Origin: Saussurea involucrata
Lineage: Eukaryota > Streptophyta > Magnoliopsida > Asterales > Asteraceae
Length of the DNA stretch: 64,000 bases
Direction: 5' to 3'
Assembly: GCA_033807775.1 (NCBI GenBank)
Contig: CM066325.1
Span: 17,479,301 to 17,543,300, forward strand
Part shown: piece after piece, positions 1 through 12,798 of the stretch
Numbering within the stretch: the stretch's first letter is position 1
How the letters are laid out: every line of letters starts with the position of its first letter
Made by a program: the position numbers and the translations under genes
Notes under the pieces: model-generated
The model's database searches: none
What the model was told of the DNA's origin: nothing
Seen by the model: the letters and a program-made list of their open reading frames with translations, nothing else

Positions 1-109
1 TAAATATAAATATTACTAATTTTTTATAATTATATAATTATAAAAATAAAACATAAACATTGCGATTTAACATATAAATAGAACATAAAATAATCTATAT
101 TACATTCGA

Positions 110-1797
110 TTATTCTAAAATAACATTATCCGTTGTACAATTAACACGTAAAAGTCGCTCATACTTTTGTATTCGATCTGAATACGGGGTAGCTCATCCT
201 GCAGCACACGGATAACGGTAGTGGAAAAAATGTGGTACAATAGTAGGGAATGGGTATCCTTCTGCCATATCTAATTTCACATAATGGTTACCATTAACGT
301 ACCCAATTATAAAAGCAACATGTTGATACCACGCTGGCGGAGTGGACCTAAGCGGCAAGTACGTCCCACAGCCTGCCATATTTATAACGTGTAATATTAC
401 ATTATACATTGAAGCAATCAAGACACCTATTTAAGGCATTGTCATCCAGTGTTCAAGGGGTGCACCTCGATCTGATTGAAATAAGTTTAAAGTGTTGTAA
501 ACAATATTCCAATATTGACCTCCAAAAGCGTTACAGTATTCTGTCTTGTGTGTATCTAACTCTTCCATCAAGTTAAACTGAATTGTGGGCCATGCATCTT
601 CATGAAGACCGAGACAGACAGCTATTGCTCGGAATCCACAATTTCCATCACCTCTCACATCATGTACATGCGTAATGTAAGGGTGAAACATCTTTGGAAA
701 TTGATTAATGTATGGATGTGCATTATAGTTTTTGCCCATGAAAGAACTGTCTCGGTGGTTCCTGGTAACTCATTTTTTCCAAGTCAACAAATGTTGACGC
801 GTTCGAACTACTACGTCTAAGGGGTCTGTCACTTGTAAAAGACGGGTCAACATGAGTTGCAACAGACGGATCAACATGAGTTGTAAATGAGGGATCAACA
901 TGAGTTTTTCTGAAAAGTTTATCCTTCAATGAGGGTCGTCCACGAGTAGTCTTGTTAACAACAGGTTCACGAACCCATGTTTTTGATGCACTGGCTATCT
1001 CTTTTATCTTCCTCAGAAAACTGAACTTACCAGATCTCGATTGCTTGTTAAATTCTTCAGTAAACATTTGGACTTCAGCTTCACAACCTACGTCATCATC
1101 TTGTAAAGATTGGCACGGTGATAAATCAAGCGTCGTCCAAAATACATCAATTGAATCAATTGGGATAAGATGACCTTTGTTCAAGTATTGCATTTGTTCG
1201 TGCGCACATGGAAACCCATAACTTGTACGTAGTAGACAACTACAATTTTCAGAAAATAAGCCAACAGATTGAGCTCGCTCATACTCTTGGAATATTATGT
1301 TTAATGCATAATGTGAAACGAAACCACACAATTGTTGGAAGTGTGGTATGCGATGACGATGTTTCGTGACGCTTTTGCTCACTTGAATACTTGCTTTAAT
1401 TTCTGTATCTTGTGACTGAATGAGTTGATTGATCTTGCTCATAAATGTCGGTAGACTTGATTGCGTTGAATCCAAGTAAGTTTTCAACTTGGAATGTTGA
1501 CTCTCCACTCTGTTACTTGTCTGATTTCCAAAGTAGAGAAATTTGTCAGTCCAAACAGATACAAACATTTCTTTATATTTCAACCATGTGTCATTCAGAT
1601 AAGCAAGAACACCTGAAAATTAGAACAATTTAACTTTTTTTAGTGATTGTTAAACTTACATATAACATTTTACTTATAATAATATATTAAGGTGTACCTG
1701 GATAGCTTTGTAATACTGCTTCAAGTTGTGAGAAATTAAACATGTAAGTTTCATCCATTACCGAGTCACTGTACAAAAACACCATCTACTAGAAAAT
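110..1797 (-). pseudogene. Broken MULE transposase C-terminus with SWIM finger and OTU domain
   Basis: This is the C-terminal part of a Mutator-like transposase fused to an ovarian-tumour (OTU) cysteine protease domain, a combination known in plant MULEs. An upstream exon (about 1698-1790) joins across a GT-AG intron (1613-1697) to the main exon. That exon carries a SWIM zinc finger (CSC near 1240 followed by CAH near 1205), a low-complexity linker with repeated THVDPS units, then the OTU motif GDGNCGFRAIA (about 620-650) and the late GNHYVKL motif that would hold the catalytic histidine (about 280). Several lesions are visible: a reading-frame change near 740 between linker and OTU domain, an in-frame TAA at 431-433 and an in-frame TGA at 194-196 where the frame continues to about 110. 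The DDE catalytic core upstream is missing. It is a dead 5'-truncated copy; I could not see its terminal inverted repeats. Confidence 0.8.
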
Positions 1798-2383
1798 ATG
1801 AATACCGCCAAGGATAATTTACTCAATCAAATGAAAATTATTTTAAGATCAACCATGGAAGGGACATTTGACTAACATAAAGAAAAATATATTTTACAAA
1901 GTTATAATAAAATCAAAAGTTACAAATTTATAAAATAAAATAAAATCAAAAGTTACAAATTTTATAAATTTATAAACAAATTTATAAAATCAAAACATAT
2001 ATATATATATATATATATCATATATATATATAAAGATAATATATATATATAAACAAAAATGATTGGCACAAAAAACAATGTATTCAACACCTTATTTTTG
2101 ACTTTTTGGTGCAATTAGCACTCCCCATACTCAATCCTCATGGTACCACCTCAATAACTCAAGGTTTTTCCTTTTATATATATAAAGATATAAGAGTTTA
2201 TAGGGAAAACACTCAAAGTTTGAGAAGCATATACATGGAGAATGGCTCTTGCTATGGCACTTCAAATCAGTCTCAAGCAAAGACTCATCTACTGTTTGTT
2301 AAAACCCATTTTACATAGAAAGATAATTGTGTATAACAGGGTCACAGAAAGGAAAAAATCATGGTTCATAACCAAACACACTC
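1798..2383. other. AT-rich spacer with TA microsatellite
   Basis: I see no gene here. A TA-rich microsatellite occupies about 1998-2050. The small open frames in this stretch have no recognisable motif. Confidence 0.5.
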
Positions 2384-2386
2384 TTA

Positions 2387-2974
2387 GGTGGCGTTTGGTT
2401 CGCAGAATATTTTTGGATGGAATGAAATTTGTTAATGAAATTTGACTTTAAAGCAATTGGAATGGAATGTTGTCAGGTTTGACCACCTGTTTGGTTGACA
2501 AACATTGGAATGGAATCTAGTAAAGAATTGCAATATGTCTGTTTGGTTCACATAATGTAGCTTTGAAATTGGAATGATATATTGATAAATGACCAAAATG
2601 CTCTTTTTTGAAAATTTTAATTTTTATAAAACTAAAAATACTCTGAAAAATAAAATAATATAAATAAATAAATAATAAATGAAATAATTAAAATAAATAA
2701 ATGAATAAATAAATAAAAGTATTAAATTAAATAAATTAAATTATATTTTAGTTAGAGGGTATATATGGGATTATGAAAATACAAGATTCCATTCCATCAA
2801 AATCCCAAGGTATTGTGAAGGAATGTTGAATTCCTTTATTAATGGAATTTGTTGGAATTCAAAGATTCCATTGATCAAAAAGATTGAACCAAACAAGAGA
2901 ATGAAATCTGGTCAATGAAATTCAATATCCCAATTCCATTAGATTCCATCATATTATACGAACCAAACGTCACC
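2387..2974. mobile_element. Tourist-like (PIF/Harbinger) MITE, 588 bp
   Basis: Terminal inverted repeats read GGTGGCGTTTGGTTCG on the left and GGTGACGTTTGGTTCG from the right end inward, with one mismatch in 16. The element is flanked on both sides by TTA (2384-2386 and 2975-2977), the three-base TWA duplication of the PIF/Harbinger superfamily. The interior is AT-rich and non-coding, with further inverted similarity built on GGAATGGAAT-type words. Confidence 0.85.
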
Positions 2975-3093
2975 TTAAGGAATCAATTCAATTCAGAACC
3001 ATTGTATGAGATAGATGTAATAACATACTTTGCATCTAGCTCCACACAAGCTCAGATGCGAATCTAGAATTTATTTTAAGTGGTAGTACAAAA

Positions 3094-3365
3094 TGTTAGT
3101 ACACTAATGTATCCAAGATTTAGGGCTAATTGTAATTAGTCAAAGTCAATCTAGGTATTGTGTTGGTCAAAGGTATAAATACCCAACTGTAGGGTTTGTG
3201 AGGTGAGGTCATTGTGAAAAGCATACTGAATGTGTGTGTGTGTGTGTGTGTGAAATAGAGAGAAGGCCTCCAAGAGAGAGAAATTGTTCTAAATTCCTAT
3301 CTTTTTCATTTCTCTTCTCAATCTAGTTCATATTTGGTTTAATCTTGTTACCTGAATCACTCTCA
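3094..3365 (+). repeat. Left LTR of the 12.3 kb element
   Basis: This 272-bp LTR begins TGTTAGTACAC and ends in CA just before the primer-binding site. It holds a TATA-like TATAAATACC near 3173 and a TG microsatellite near 3231-3252. Compared with the right LTR it has many differences. Confidence 0.8.
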
Positions 3366-3367
3366 AT

Positions 3368-3379
3368 TGGTATCAGAGC
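3368..3379 (+). other. Primer-binding site (initiator tRNA-Met)
   Basis: The sequence TGGTATCAGAGC lies 2 nt after the left LTR. It is complementary to the 3' end of plant initiator tRNA-Met and would prime minus-strand DNA synthesis. Confidence 0.85.
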
Positions 3380-4224
3380 CTAGCAGAGAAGAATTTGTGC
3401 ATCAATCCATTGTTGTTTATCAATTTTTGAGAAATTGATGAGTTTTTGGGTTTTTGAGTTTTTCTATTGAAAATTTTCAAAAATCTGGAAATCGTTTGTG
3501 TTTTGGATCGATTTGTTCACACATCTTGTTATCATATGTGATTTGGATCAATTTGGTTTTTAAAATTTTGATATTCATCAACAATTCACATTTATTGAAA
3601 TTTCTAAAAAGTCAACAGTGGGTGTTCTTCGTGATGGTGAAGATGATGAAAAATTGATTTCGGTGTTCGAATGTGGTTTGGATGCACTTAATCATACCAA
3701 AGTGTTTCTCCATTGATTCTGAGTGTGTTCAACTATTTGATCGAGATTTGTGCAACAATTTCAAGATTTTAATTTCTGAAAAATCTTACAGAATGTACAT
3801 CGAAGCGGGTCTTGAAGATGAAATGTGATTTTGATGATTTGTTGAGTGTTAGTCGAATCTAATCGTACCAAATCATTTCTCCATTGATTTCTAACAGATT
3901 GCAAGTTTTTATTTCGAGTTTTGAGCAAGAAATCAACGAGTTTGAACTTCGCCGGAGTTCCTATTCACTCGCAGGAAAATCGTGAATTTCACCGGAGTTC
4001 ATCTTTGTCGCAAGATCATTGTTGTCGCAAGTGGCAAAATTTTGTCACAAGTCTTATTCCTTATCGCAACACATTCTTATCGCAACATAATCTTATCGCA
4101 AACCTCAGTTGCGATAACCTTTATCGCAACCCACCGGAAAAACTCTCATTTGCGATAACCTTTGTCGTAAGATCATTTTTTGTCCTTTTCCGTTAGTAGT
4201 GTTAGAGTCGTTAGGTCTTTCAGT

Positions 4225-4690
4225 TAATTTTCTAACAAATTTGGTCCTTAGTTAAGTTTTCCGTTAAGTCCAGTTAAAAGGTTTTGAGTTTGACACTTTT
4301 GGTCCCTAAACTTATAGTTTCAGGGTTTGACCTTTTTAGTCCCTGTAGTATAGGTTTTAAAGTTTGTCACTTTGAGTCCCTATAGTTAGAGTTTTAATTA
4401 CTGTCAGTTCAGTCCCTGGACTTCTAGTTTTAGGTTGTGTCATTTTCAGCCCCTTAGTTTTTGTTTTTGTTTAAGTCATTTTTAGTTCTTCGAGTTTTAA
4501 CTTTCAGTTTATTACATTTTTAGTCCCTAGACTCTAAACTTTTAGATTTTTTGTCATTTTTAGTCCTTGTCTTTTATAAGTGATAGTATTTTACACTTTT
4601 AGTCCTTGTTTTTCGTTTTAGCTTCATAAGTTGTTGTTTTTAGTCCTTATTCTTCATTATTTTTCATTTTTCGTCGTTTTTATCAGTTTT
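4225..4690 (+). repeat. Decayed tandem repeat in leader, interior copy 1
   Basis: The unit is about 45-60 bp and built around TCATTTTTAGTCCCTAGA followed by a T-rich stretch; it recurs many times with heavy divergence. The equivalent leader of interior copy 2 (9590-10110) carries the same type of repeat, so the array predates the duplication. Confidence 0.65.
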
Positions 4691-4940
4691 TGTCTGCTTT
4701 TATCCGTAACTGATATATTTTTCTCATATTTTGCAGGTTTGACGATTTAAAGTCCAGTTTTCCGCATTAATTTTTCGAATTTAATTTTTGAAAACAAATT
4801 TAAAATTTGTTTTTCAAATTTTATTTTTGAAATATTTTTCTGACTTTAATCGATCTTTTTCTCTTATCGTTCAAGCGCACAAATTCTACTTCTCACGAAG
4901 TATCTGTTAACGATCCGACATTTTAAATTTTCAGGTAACG

Positions 4941-6964
4941 ATGGATGATTATCTCGCGCTAGAATATATGGGTTGGAATGATTCATCAACAGACAAACCC
5001 AAGGCAAGCTCAGAGAAAACTACTACTCTCAAAGACAAGATGTCAGCTCCTGAAGCAAAAGTTGAATCACAAGCAGATGATTTAACTGAAAAACTAAGAA
5101 AAACTCATGAAACAATACAATCTCAAAGACAACTAATCATTGAACATAATAAGTTAAGTGATGGGTTGAAAAAGGAACGAGTTGAAATCGAGCAATCTCG
5201 AGTTTATTTTCGAAACAGAATGACTGAATTGTTAGAAAAACTTGAAAGTTCAGAAAGAAAGAAAGATGAGTGTGAAAAGTTGCTACATGCTTACAAAGAT
5301 AGAAACTCCGAATTAACCAAGAAAGCAAATAGTCTGGAGGAAAAGTTGTACAAAATAGGCAAGACTGAACAGACGATGCATCTTAACAAGCCAAAAAACT
5401 TTAGATACAATAATGACAAATGGGGTTTGGGATATGATAATCCTCATTACTTGGAAAATGCTTTGAAAAAGGCACCATGTTTTTACAAGTTTGAATGGCT
5501 TCACCTTCCGTCCTTGAAACCTAAATACAAAATCAACTGGCTTAATCAAGAAGAACATGGGGCCGAGGAAGAGCTTAAGAGAAAGACGACTATGACAATT
5601 CAACTTCCTTTTATCTACGACAGGGAAAATAGGAAGGCTTTGGTTTGGAACTGGAAACAAACCTTGTCTAATGACTATTTCCAGAGCTATGCTATAGAAA
5701 AACGAAAGGAGAATGAAACAAAACCTGTTTTTGAAGGAAAAATCTATTACCCTCCTTTGGTACTCGAACAAAAGCTCGTAGATCTCGAAAGCAAGATTCA
5801 AGACATTCGAGATGAGGACATAATTGCTTTTGAGATAGAAAAGGAAGTCATGCTTACAATTTTTTTAAACAGTGAAAGAGAAAAATCTGAAAAGACATTT
5901 TCTGAATTTTCAAAGAAGAGTTTTGAAGAAAAGAAAGTTGTAGAACTTTGATACTTAAAACTTTCACAACAAGTTTCTGATTTTCAAAATATATTATTTC
6001 TTGAGAAAGAAAAGCTTGAAAAAGAAAGAGTGGAGTTTGATGTCGAAAGAAAATCCTTTGAGACAAAAAGTGTGAGCTTTCAAAAAAAATATCTGACTTG
6101 GAAAATGTTTTGGTTAAAGAGAGAAAAGATTTTGCTGAAAAGAAGAATTTATTTGAAAGAGAGAAACAGTCTTTTGAGAAGAAGAGTGTAGGATCCGTTA
6201 CTGATTTATCTAACAAGAGGAAGGTTTTGGGAAAGGATTTTGAGACTGGAAGAAAATATTTTCAGGCTGAAATCTCAAAGCTCACAAGGAGATTATCTGC
6301 TTTAGCAACGGAAGCTATGAAAGAGCAGAAGATCAAATCTGATCTACAAAGGAAGTTTGACTTGATCTCGAGAAAGGAATGTTCTCGTACGACAAGGTAC
6401 AGAAACTGGAAGCAATTAACTTCAAAGTTGAATTATCTGAACAATTTTGTGTATACTAGTGTTCAATCGCCATATGATGATTCAACTGCTTCAGAATGTT
6501 CGTTCAAAACTGCTTCCGGTTCAATCAATGAACACATTTCTTCGAAAAAGTCCGTCAAATCAAGCAATCTTTCAAACGATCAGATGCGCCCTTCTAATCT
6601 TTTCTACAACCATGCTGCTACAAGTTCAGATACTCCAATCTTTAAGCTTGTAAAGATGGTATGGAAAGTGAGAGGTTCTACTCCTGAAAGAGATGCCCCA
6701 AAGTCATTTGTTCCTCCATCCACGGTGAACAATAAGAACAAAGCATATCAAGGTAAGACTTTTGTTAAACCTAATCTTGTTTATTCTGCAAATCATTTGA
6801 TTAGGTTAGCACAAAAGCAAATTTGTTGTTCTTATTGTGGAACGCATGATTTTGTTAAGAAAGAAAATGTTCAGTACTGGTATGGTACTTATAATATTTC
6901 TTCAAATCGAACTGCACATAACAAGTCAGGACCCAAGTTCCGTTGGGTACCAAAATCAACTTAA
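4941..6964 (+). pseudogene. Gag-like coiled-coil protein, interior copy 1 (broken)
   Basis: The frame begins at an ATG just after a TTTTCAG/GTAACG context that is repeated before copy 2. It encodes a lysine- and glutamate-rich coiled-coil protein with a non-coil segment (about residues 150-280, rich in aromatic residues) that has no counterpart in copy 2. A TGA stops it at 5949-5951; similarity continues in frame and then shifts at the A-run near 6081-6088, with further frame slips near 6370-6460. The C-terminal part (to 6964) holds CSYCGTHDFVKKEN, which looks like a CCHC zinc knuckle whose histidine and last cysteine have become F and N, and ends FRWVPKST. Such proteins fit Gag of Asteraceae copia-like elements; that assignment is from memory of the family style. 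Confidence 0.7.
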
Positions 6965-7184
6965 TCTGTTTTGTAGGTTCATCATGTGTAGTGCTGAATG
7001 TCCAATTACTACCACACACATGACTGGAAAACATAAGAGAAGAGTGCAATTTGAAGAAGAGTACCTGTGCTGAAACCATCTGCATAATTTCAGGGGGAGA
7101 GATTCTAAACTTTTGATATATTTGTGCTTATTGATATATCTTTTTGTATGCTTCTTTGTAGGGGGAGCATACACAATTTACGGT

Positions 7185-7300
7185 TTCTAAACACATCAGT
7201 TTAGAATCCGCACTTCAATGATGTTTAATGGCTTCTAAACATGTCAGTTTAGAACCCGAGCTTTCAATGTGTTTGACTCCTGATCATTTCAGATCAGGAC
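7185..7300 (+). repeat. Short hairpin array, interior copy 1
   Basis: Three small inverted repeats follow one another with spacing near 46-48 bp: TTCTAAAC...GTTTAGAA at 7185-7206 and 7233-7254, then TCCTGATC...GATCAGGA near 7278-7299. They lie in the non-coding part after the Gag-like frame. Interior copy 2 has six such hairpins. Confidence 0.75.
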
Positions 7301-9300
7301 TCGCTCTTAATCTTAAAATAATAATAATAATAAATAAATAAAATAAATAAATAGCCTTTGATTGTTACATGTGCTAATGTTGTCAAATTAAGATCTTTGC
7401 AGATTTTGAGGGGGAGCTTATCCGATTTTAAATCAGTCGATCATAGTTTGAGGTGGAACTGATACATCTGACAGTAAGTATCTTCTGAACTTGATGTGAG
7501 ATTGTTTGATAGAAGAACAACTTTCAAGCATGAAAAATGTATTCTTAAATGTTCAAACCACTTCTCTATTTCAAAAAGATTTCATGAATTTAGAAGTGTG
7601 TTTTTTTTAATGATTTTCATGTATATCTCGGATTCTATCATTGTTTCTGACCGCGTGTTTCTAAAGATTAATACTTGTGTATTATCTTCTCTATACTTTC
7701 AAGTACTCATACACACTGGTTCAGCTTCTCATTGACTTTCTTATTGTCATGTCTCAAAATGAAACAATTTTTCGATGGTAATACTCCCGTTTGTAATTCA
7801 AAGTTTGTTGAGCATCATACATTCATTCAACGTGAGAACTTAAACGTTTCATTCAAAGATTGTTTATATTTGTTCATATAAACGAAATTCAATTCTTTGA
7901 TACCCTAACCGTTCATGATTATCCTTCATATTCGATCGGGTTGATAAATTGTCAGATTCTCAAACAAGTCTTACGAATTCATTTCATACATTCTGATGAC
8001 AATGTTATTCAAATGCTAAAGATTCTTATTTGTTCAAGCTAAACTGTTGAGCAACATATCTTTTAGGACAACATTTCATGGGAATCAGTGTGAGAGCTTA
8101 AAAGAACTTCTATGGATCCACGTTAACAGTGTTTCCTACCCAAGAAGTTATCCTTGAGTGATTGAGGGGTGAGGGGTCGAAATCAAAGAGTGGGGGAGAT
8201 AACTCATCTGGTTGAGTAATCTCATTGTGCTGAGGTAAAATGAAAAAGAGCAGTTAGCAGATTAAAAACATAAAGAGGGTATGAGAACAGAGTTAAAAGA
8301 ATAAGAGAACTCTGCAACAACCATTTTCTGAGCCGGGCAGCCACATTACTGATTGATTCACATTCTTTGGTGACCATCATTGAAACAGGCAGTGAGCCCA
8401 TGCCAACTCTTGCTTTAACCCCACCAGCTACTCATTTCTTTCTCAACAAATAAATGTTTCAATTTTTCTTGGGGACGCAGCATATTATCTATCTAATCTT
8501 CATTCGGAAGGTTTGGATATTGAAAAAGAAGAAAGTTTGCCCCACCTTTGCACTTCAATCATGCACATTGAGTCCGTGGAAAACTTGTTGCCGTCTCAAC
8601 AGTTTACACAATTTGAGCCTAACTATTATCAAACATAAGTTGCTTCAACCATTTCTACACTTGCACGTACACACAAGGAATATGTTTTCTTGTCATAACG
8701 TTCATAGAAATTCCTTAGTGTTTTTCAATGATTGAATGGAAGCCCTGGAGGAGTGAACATCAAAAAGCTCATTTCCAAAGTACACCCGTTGTACTAAGTG
8801 GCGTTGTGCAACTTACAGGCATTTTAACTGATTCATCCGTTGTTTCAGGGTTACCACTTCTATATTATCTGAATTTGAAAAGATTCGGATAAACATTTTT
8901 GAAATTGACGGTTATACAGGTCAAAAGGAGGAGATTGTTTCTGGCACTCAAAGAGAATGCTGAAATTGAATAAGAATTTTGATGATCATGATGCTCACAA
9001 TCATCAAAAAGGGGGAGAAATATCAAACAGAAGAAAAGAGGGAGATAATTCAAATATTTCCATCTCCGAGAGTCAAAGTTAACCAAAGTCAAAGAAAGGC
9101 AAGTCAAGATGTTTCTAGATGCTCAAAGAAAGGTAAAAGTTCAAAGATCATTATTGTTCAAATGTGTGAAGATACAAAGACAATTCATGCTTAAAGATTT
9201 TCAAGAATGTCTTAAAGCTCAAAGCCCGTTAAACCTCAAATCCTGTTCATAATTCAAAGGCTGAAGAAATTTGCCAAAAGATCAAAGTTGGAAAGATCGG
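7301..9300 (+). other. Non-coding 3' half of interior copy 1
   Basis: I see no polymerase motif in about 2 kb. Short purine tracts of the form GGGGGAG recur (for example 7411 and 9009), like the functional tract before the right LTR. The stretch aligns with about 12800-14900 of interior copy 2, for example the shared GGGGACGCAGCATATTATC at 8471 and 14095. Confidence 0.65.
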
Positions 9301-9589
9301 TGATTCGCAAGGGAAAGTTTGTCGCAACCTTTGATCGCAACTAGTCTTTATCGCAACAAACATCCTCGCCGAAAAATATCAATCTCGTCGGGAAAACCGT
9401 AACCATCGCCGGATATGTTGCATGATTCAATTTTTTGTTTGAAATCTCTCGTTTGATGCTCTAAAAACACAAAGAATCCAAAAGGAATCGATCTTAACGT
9501 GAAAACCCAGAAGAAAAATCGAACGGAAATCACTCAGATCTGATTTGGATGATGATGAACAGTATTTTATCTGTTCCGTTAGTCGGCCA

Positions 9590-10110
9590 TTAATTCTATT
9601 ACATTTTTGGTCCTTTTGCCGTTAAGAACGTCAGTCGTCCGTTAGAAGTGTTAATGTTTCTTTCATTTTAAGTCCTAAGTCTGTTAGGGGTCTGTTAGTT
9701 CAGTTAGTTTCAATCTTTTAACAGTCCGTTAGCTTTTTCCGTTAAATTTCTTACAAAGTTGGTCCTTCAGTTAAGTTTCCTGTTAAGTCAGATAGAAGGT
9801 TTAGATTGTGTCAGTTTTGGTCCCTAGACTTATAAGTTTCATTTTCTGTCTGTTTTAGTCCCTGTACTTAAACTTTCAGATTCTGTCACTTTTAGTCCCC
9901 ATTCTTCTAAGTTTCATTTTGTGTCAATTTTAGTCCTTATAGTTTTAATTTTTAGAAATTTTCATTTTTAGTCCCTTGAGTTTTTAAGTTTAGAGTTTTT
10001 GTCATTTTTAGTCCTTGTTTTTGTCAAGTTTGAGTATTTTACACTTTTAGTCCTTGTTTTTCGTTTTAGTTTCGTAAGTTGTCAGTTTTAGTCCTTATTC
10101 TTCATTATTT
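9590..10110 (+). repeat. Decayed tandem repeat in leader, interior copy 2
   Basis: This is the same TTTTAGTCC-centred degenerate repeat as at 4225-4690, in the equivalent place before the Gag-like frame of copy 2. Confidence 0.65.
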
Positions 10111-10386
10111 TTCATTTTTCGTCGATTTTATCAGTGTTGGCCTGCATTTAACCATAACTGCTATATTTTTCTCGTGTTTTGCAGGTTTATCGATTTAAAG
10201 TCCAGTTTTCCGCATTAATTTTTTGGAATTAATTTTTGGAGACAAATTTACAATTTGTTTCTCAAATTTTATTTCTGAAAATTTTTCTGACTTTAATCGT
10301 GTTTTCTCTGATCGTACAAGCGCACAAATTCTACTTCTCACGAAGTATCTGTTAACGATCCGATGTTTTAAAATTTTCAGGTAACA

Positions 10387-12327
10387 ATGTCACTAGAGGA
10401 GGAAAATGCTATTCTCAAGGACATGGCATCAACTTCCGACCCTTTTGTTAAATGTATTCAAATACAAAAAGTCCAACAAGATAAGTTAGATGATTTGACT
10501 GCTCAACTAAAGATATCAAGAGAATCAATTGCTTATAAAAATGATATATTGCGAGAGCAAGAGATTCTCATTGATAACTTGAAAAAGAAAAAGACCGAAC
10601 TTGATGGGGCTCTAGCGTATCATTTTGAAAGATTGACTGAATTCAAAACGAAACTAGCGAATTCGGAAGCTAAGAAGAATGAACTTGAATATCGTTTGCG
10701 TGATTATAAAGACAAAAACACCAATCTCATTAATGAAGTTATAGGATTGGAAAGAAGACTTTACAATATCGTTCAAACTGAACAAACAAAGGAGATAGAG
10801 CAGCTAAAAGAGGAGAGTTGTACAATACAGAAAACTAATCAAGATCTCCAACAACAACTTTCTGACCTGAAATTACAAGCTGATATGAAGACATACGATT
10901 GTGAATCTAAAGCCAGTCTGATGATTTCCTTAGAGGGGAAGAATGCCGAGTTGACAAAGAAAATATCTGATCTTGAACAAGTGATGAGAAAGGAAAGAGA
11001 AGAATTTGAGAAAGAAAGAAATGGGATAAAGGAGACTGAGGAAAAAGCAAGAAGAGCTTTAGAAACTGAAAATGCTGAGTTAAAGCATAAGAATTCTAAG
11101 TTTGCTAAGGAGATTTCTAAGTTGCAAATGGAAGTTGCAAGAGAAAAGACAGATTTTCAGAAAGCAAAAGACGAAATTCAAATAGAAACACAAGTTTATG
11201 CAAAAGAGAGAAAATATTTTGAAAATGAACGAGATACTTGTGCGAAAGAGAGACGAGATTTTGAAAATGAACGAAATACTTTTGCAAATGAACGAAAGAT
11301 GTTTCAACAAAAGTTTTCTGATTTCTCAAAGAAATGTGTTGAGGAAAAGAAAGCTATTGAGCTTAGATGCATAAAACTTTCCAAACAAAACTCTGATTTT
11401 GAAAAAGTTTTATTTATTGAAAAGGAAAAACTTGAGAAGGAAAGAATGGATCTTGATGTTCAAAGAAAATTGTTTGAATCAAAAAGTGCTGAGCTTTCGC
11501 TGAAAATATCTAATTTGGAAAAGGAATTAGACATCGAAAGAAAAGAATCTGAAAAGAAGAAAATTGAAGATTTTCAAACAAAGAGTGTGAAAGATGTCTA
11601 TTCTAATGAAAGAAAGATCTTTCAGACTAAAATCTCAAAGCTAACGAGGAAGTTGTCTGCTTTAGCAACGGAAGCTATGAAAGAACAGAAGATCAAATCT
11701 GATCTACAGAAGAAACTTGATTTGATTTCTCAAGAAAGGAATGTTCTGTTCAACAAGGTTCAGAAACTGGAAGCAATTAACTTCAAAGTTGAATTATCTG
11801 AACAATTTAGTGTTGATATTATTGTTCAATCGCCATATGATGATTCAACTGCTTCGGAATGTTCATTTAAGACTGCTTCTGGTTCAGTTCGTGAACATCT
11901 TTCTTCGGCAAAGTCCGTCAAATCAAGCACTCCTTCAAAGGATCAGATGCGCCCTTCTAATCTTTTTCTATAACCATGCTTCTACAAGTTTAGATACTCC
12001 TATCTTTAAGCCTGTAAAGATGGTTTGAAAGTGAAAGGTTCTTCACCTGAAAAAGATGTCCCAATGTCATCTGTTCCTCCACCCACGGTGAACAAGAAGA
12101 ACAATGCTCCGAAAGGTAAGTCTTTTGTTAAACGTAATCTTGTTTATTCTGCAAATCATTTGACTAGGTTAGCACAAAAGCAAATATGTTGTTCTTATTG
12201 TGGAACTCATGATTTTGTTAAGAAAGAAAACGTTTAGTACTGGCATGGTACTTACAATATTTCTTCAAATCGAACTTCACATAACAAGCCCTGACCCAAG
12301 TTTCGTTGGGTACCAAAATCTACTTAA
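10387..12327 (+). pseudogene. Gag-like coiled-coil protein, interior copy 2 (broken)
   Basis: An intact 528-aa stretch (10387-11973) is almost entirely coiled coil, with repeated ERK/ENER heptad-like blocks around residues 265-330 (for example FENER, KERRDF, FANERKMF). An extra T in a T-run near 11962 shifts the frame relative to copy 1; the continuation carries a TGA where copy 1 has TGG (near 12026) and a TAG where copy 1 has CAG (12235-12237). The downstream part again shows CSYCGTHDFVKKEN, with the same loss of the knuckle histidine and final cysteine as copy 1, and ends FRWVPKST before TAA at 12325-12327. It lacks the aromatic non-coil insert of copy 1. It probably once packaged element RNA; it is unlikely to make a full product now. 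Confidence 0.7.
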
Positions 12328-12546
12328 TATGTTTTGCAGGTTTATCATGTGTATTGCTGAATGCCCAATTACTACCAAACACATGACTGGAAAACAAAAG
12401 AGAAGTGTGCAATTTGAAGAAGAGTACATGTGCTGAAACCATATGCATAATTTCAGGGGGAGAAATATTTAAACTTTTGATATAGTTTGTGCTTATTGAT
12501 AAATCTTTCTATGTGCTTCTTTGTAGGGGGCATACACAATAATGAT

Positions 12547-12798
12547 TTCTAAACACATCAGTTTAGAACCCGGATTTCAATGTGCTAATGGTTTCTGAAT
12601 AATTCAGTTCAGAACTCGCACTTCAATGATGTTTATGGTTTCTAAACACATCAGTTTAGAACCCGAATTTCAATGAGTTTATGGTTTCTGAATAATTCAG
12701 TTCAGAACCCGCACTTCAATGATGTTAATGGCTTCTAAACACTTCAGTTTAGAACCCGGGCTTTCAATGTGTTTGATTTCTGATTATTTCAGATCAGG
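12547..12798 (+). repeat. Short hairpin array, interior copy 2 (six units)
   Basis: Six inverted repeats sit about 46 bp apart at 12547, 12593, 12639, 12686, 12733 and 12777. Two arm types are seen, TTCTAAAC/GTTTAGAA and TTCTGAAT/TTCAGAA, with compensating changes that keep the stems. The linkers share CACTTCAATGATGTT-type words. The array has expanded relative to copy 1 (three units). Confidence 0.8.

Noticed and set aside
8454..8735. 93-aa frame in the duplicated retroelement
   Set aside because: The corresponding stretch of the other interior does not keep the frame open, and no motif is seen.
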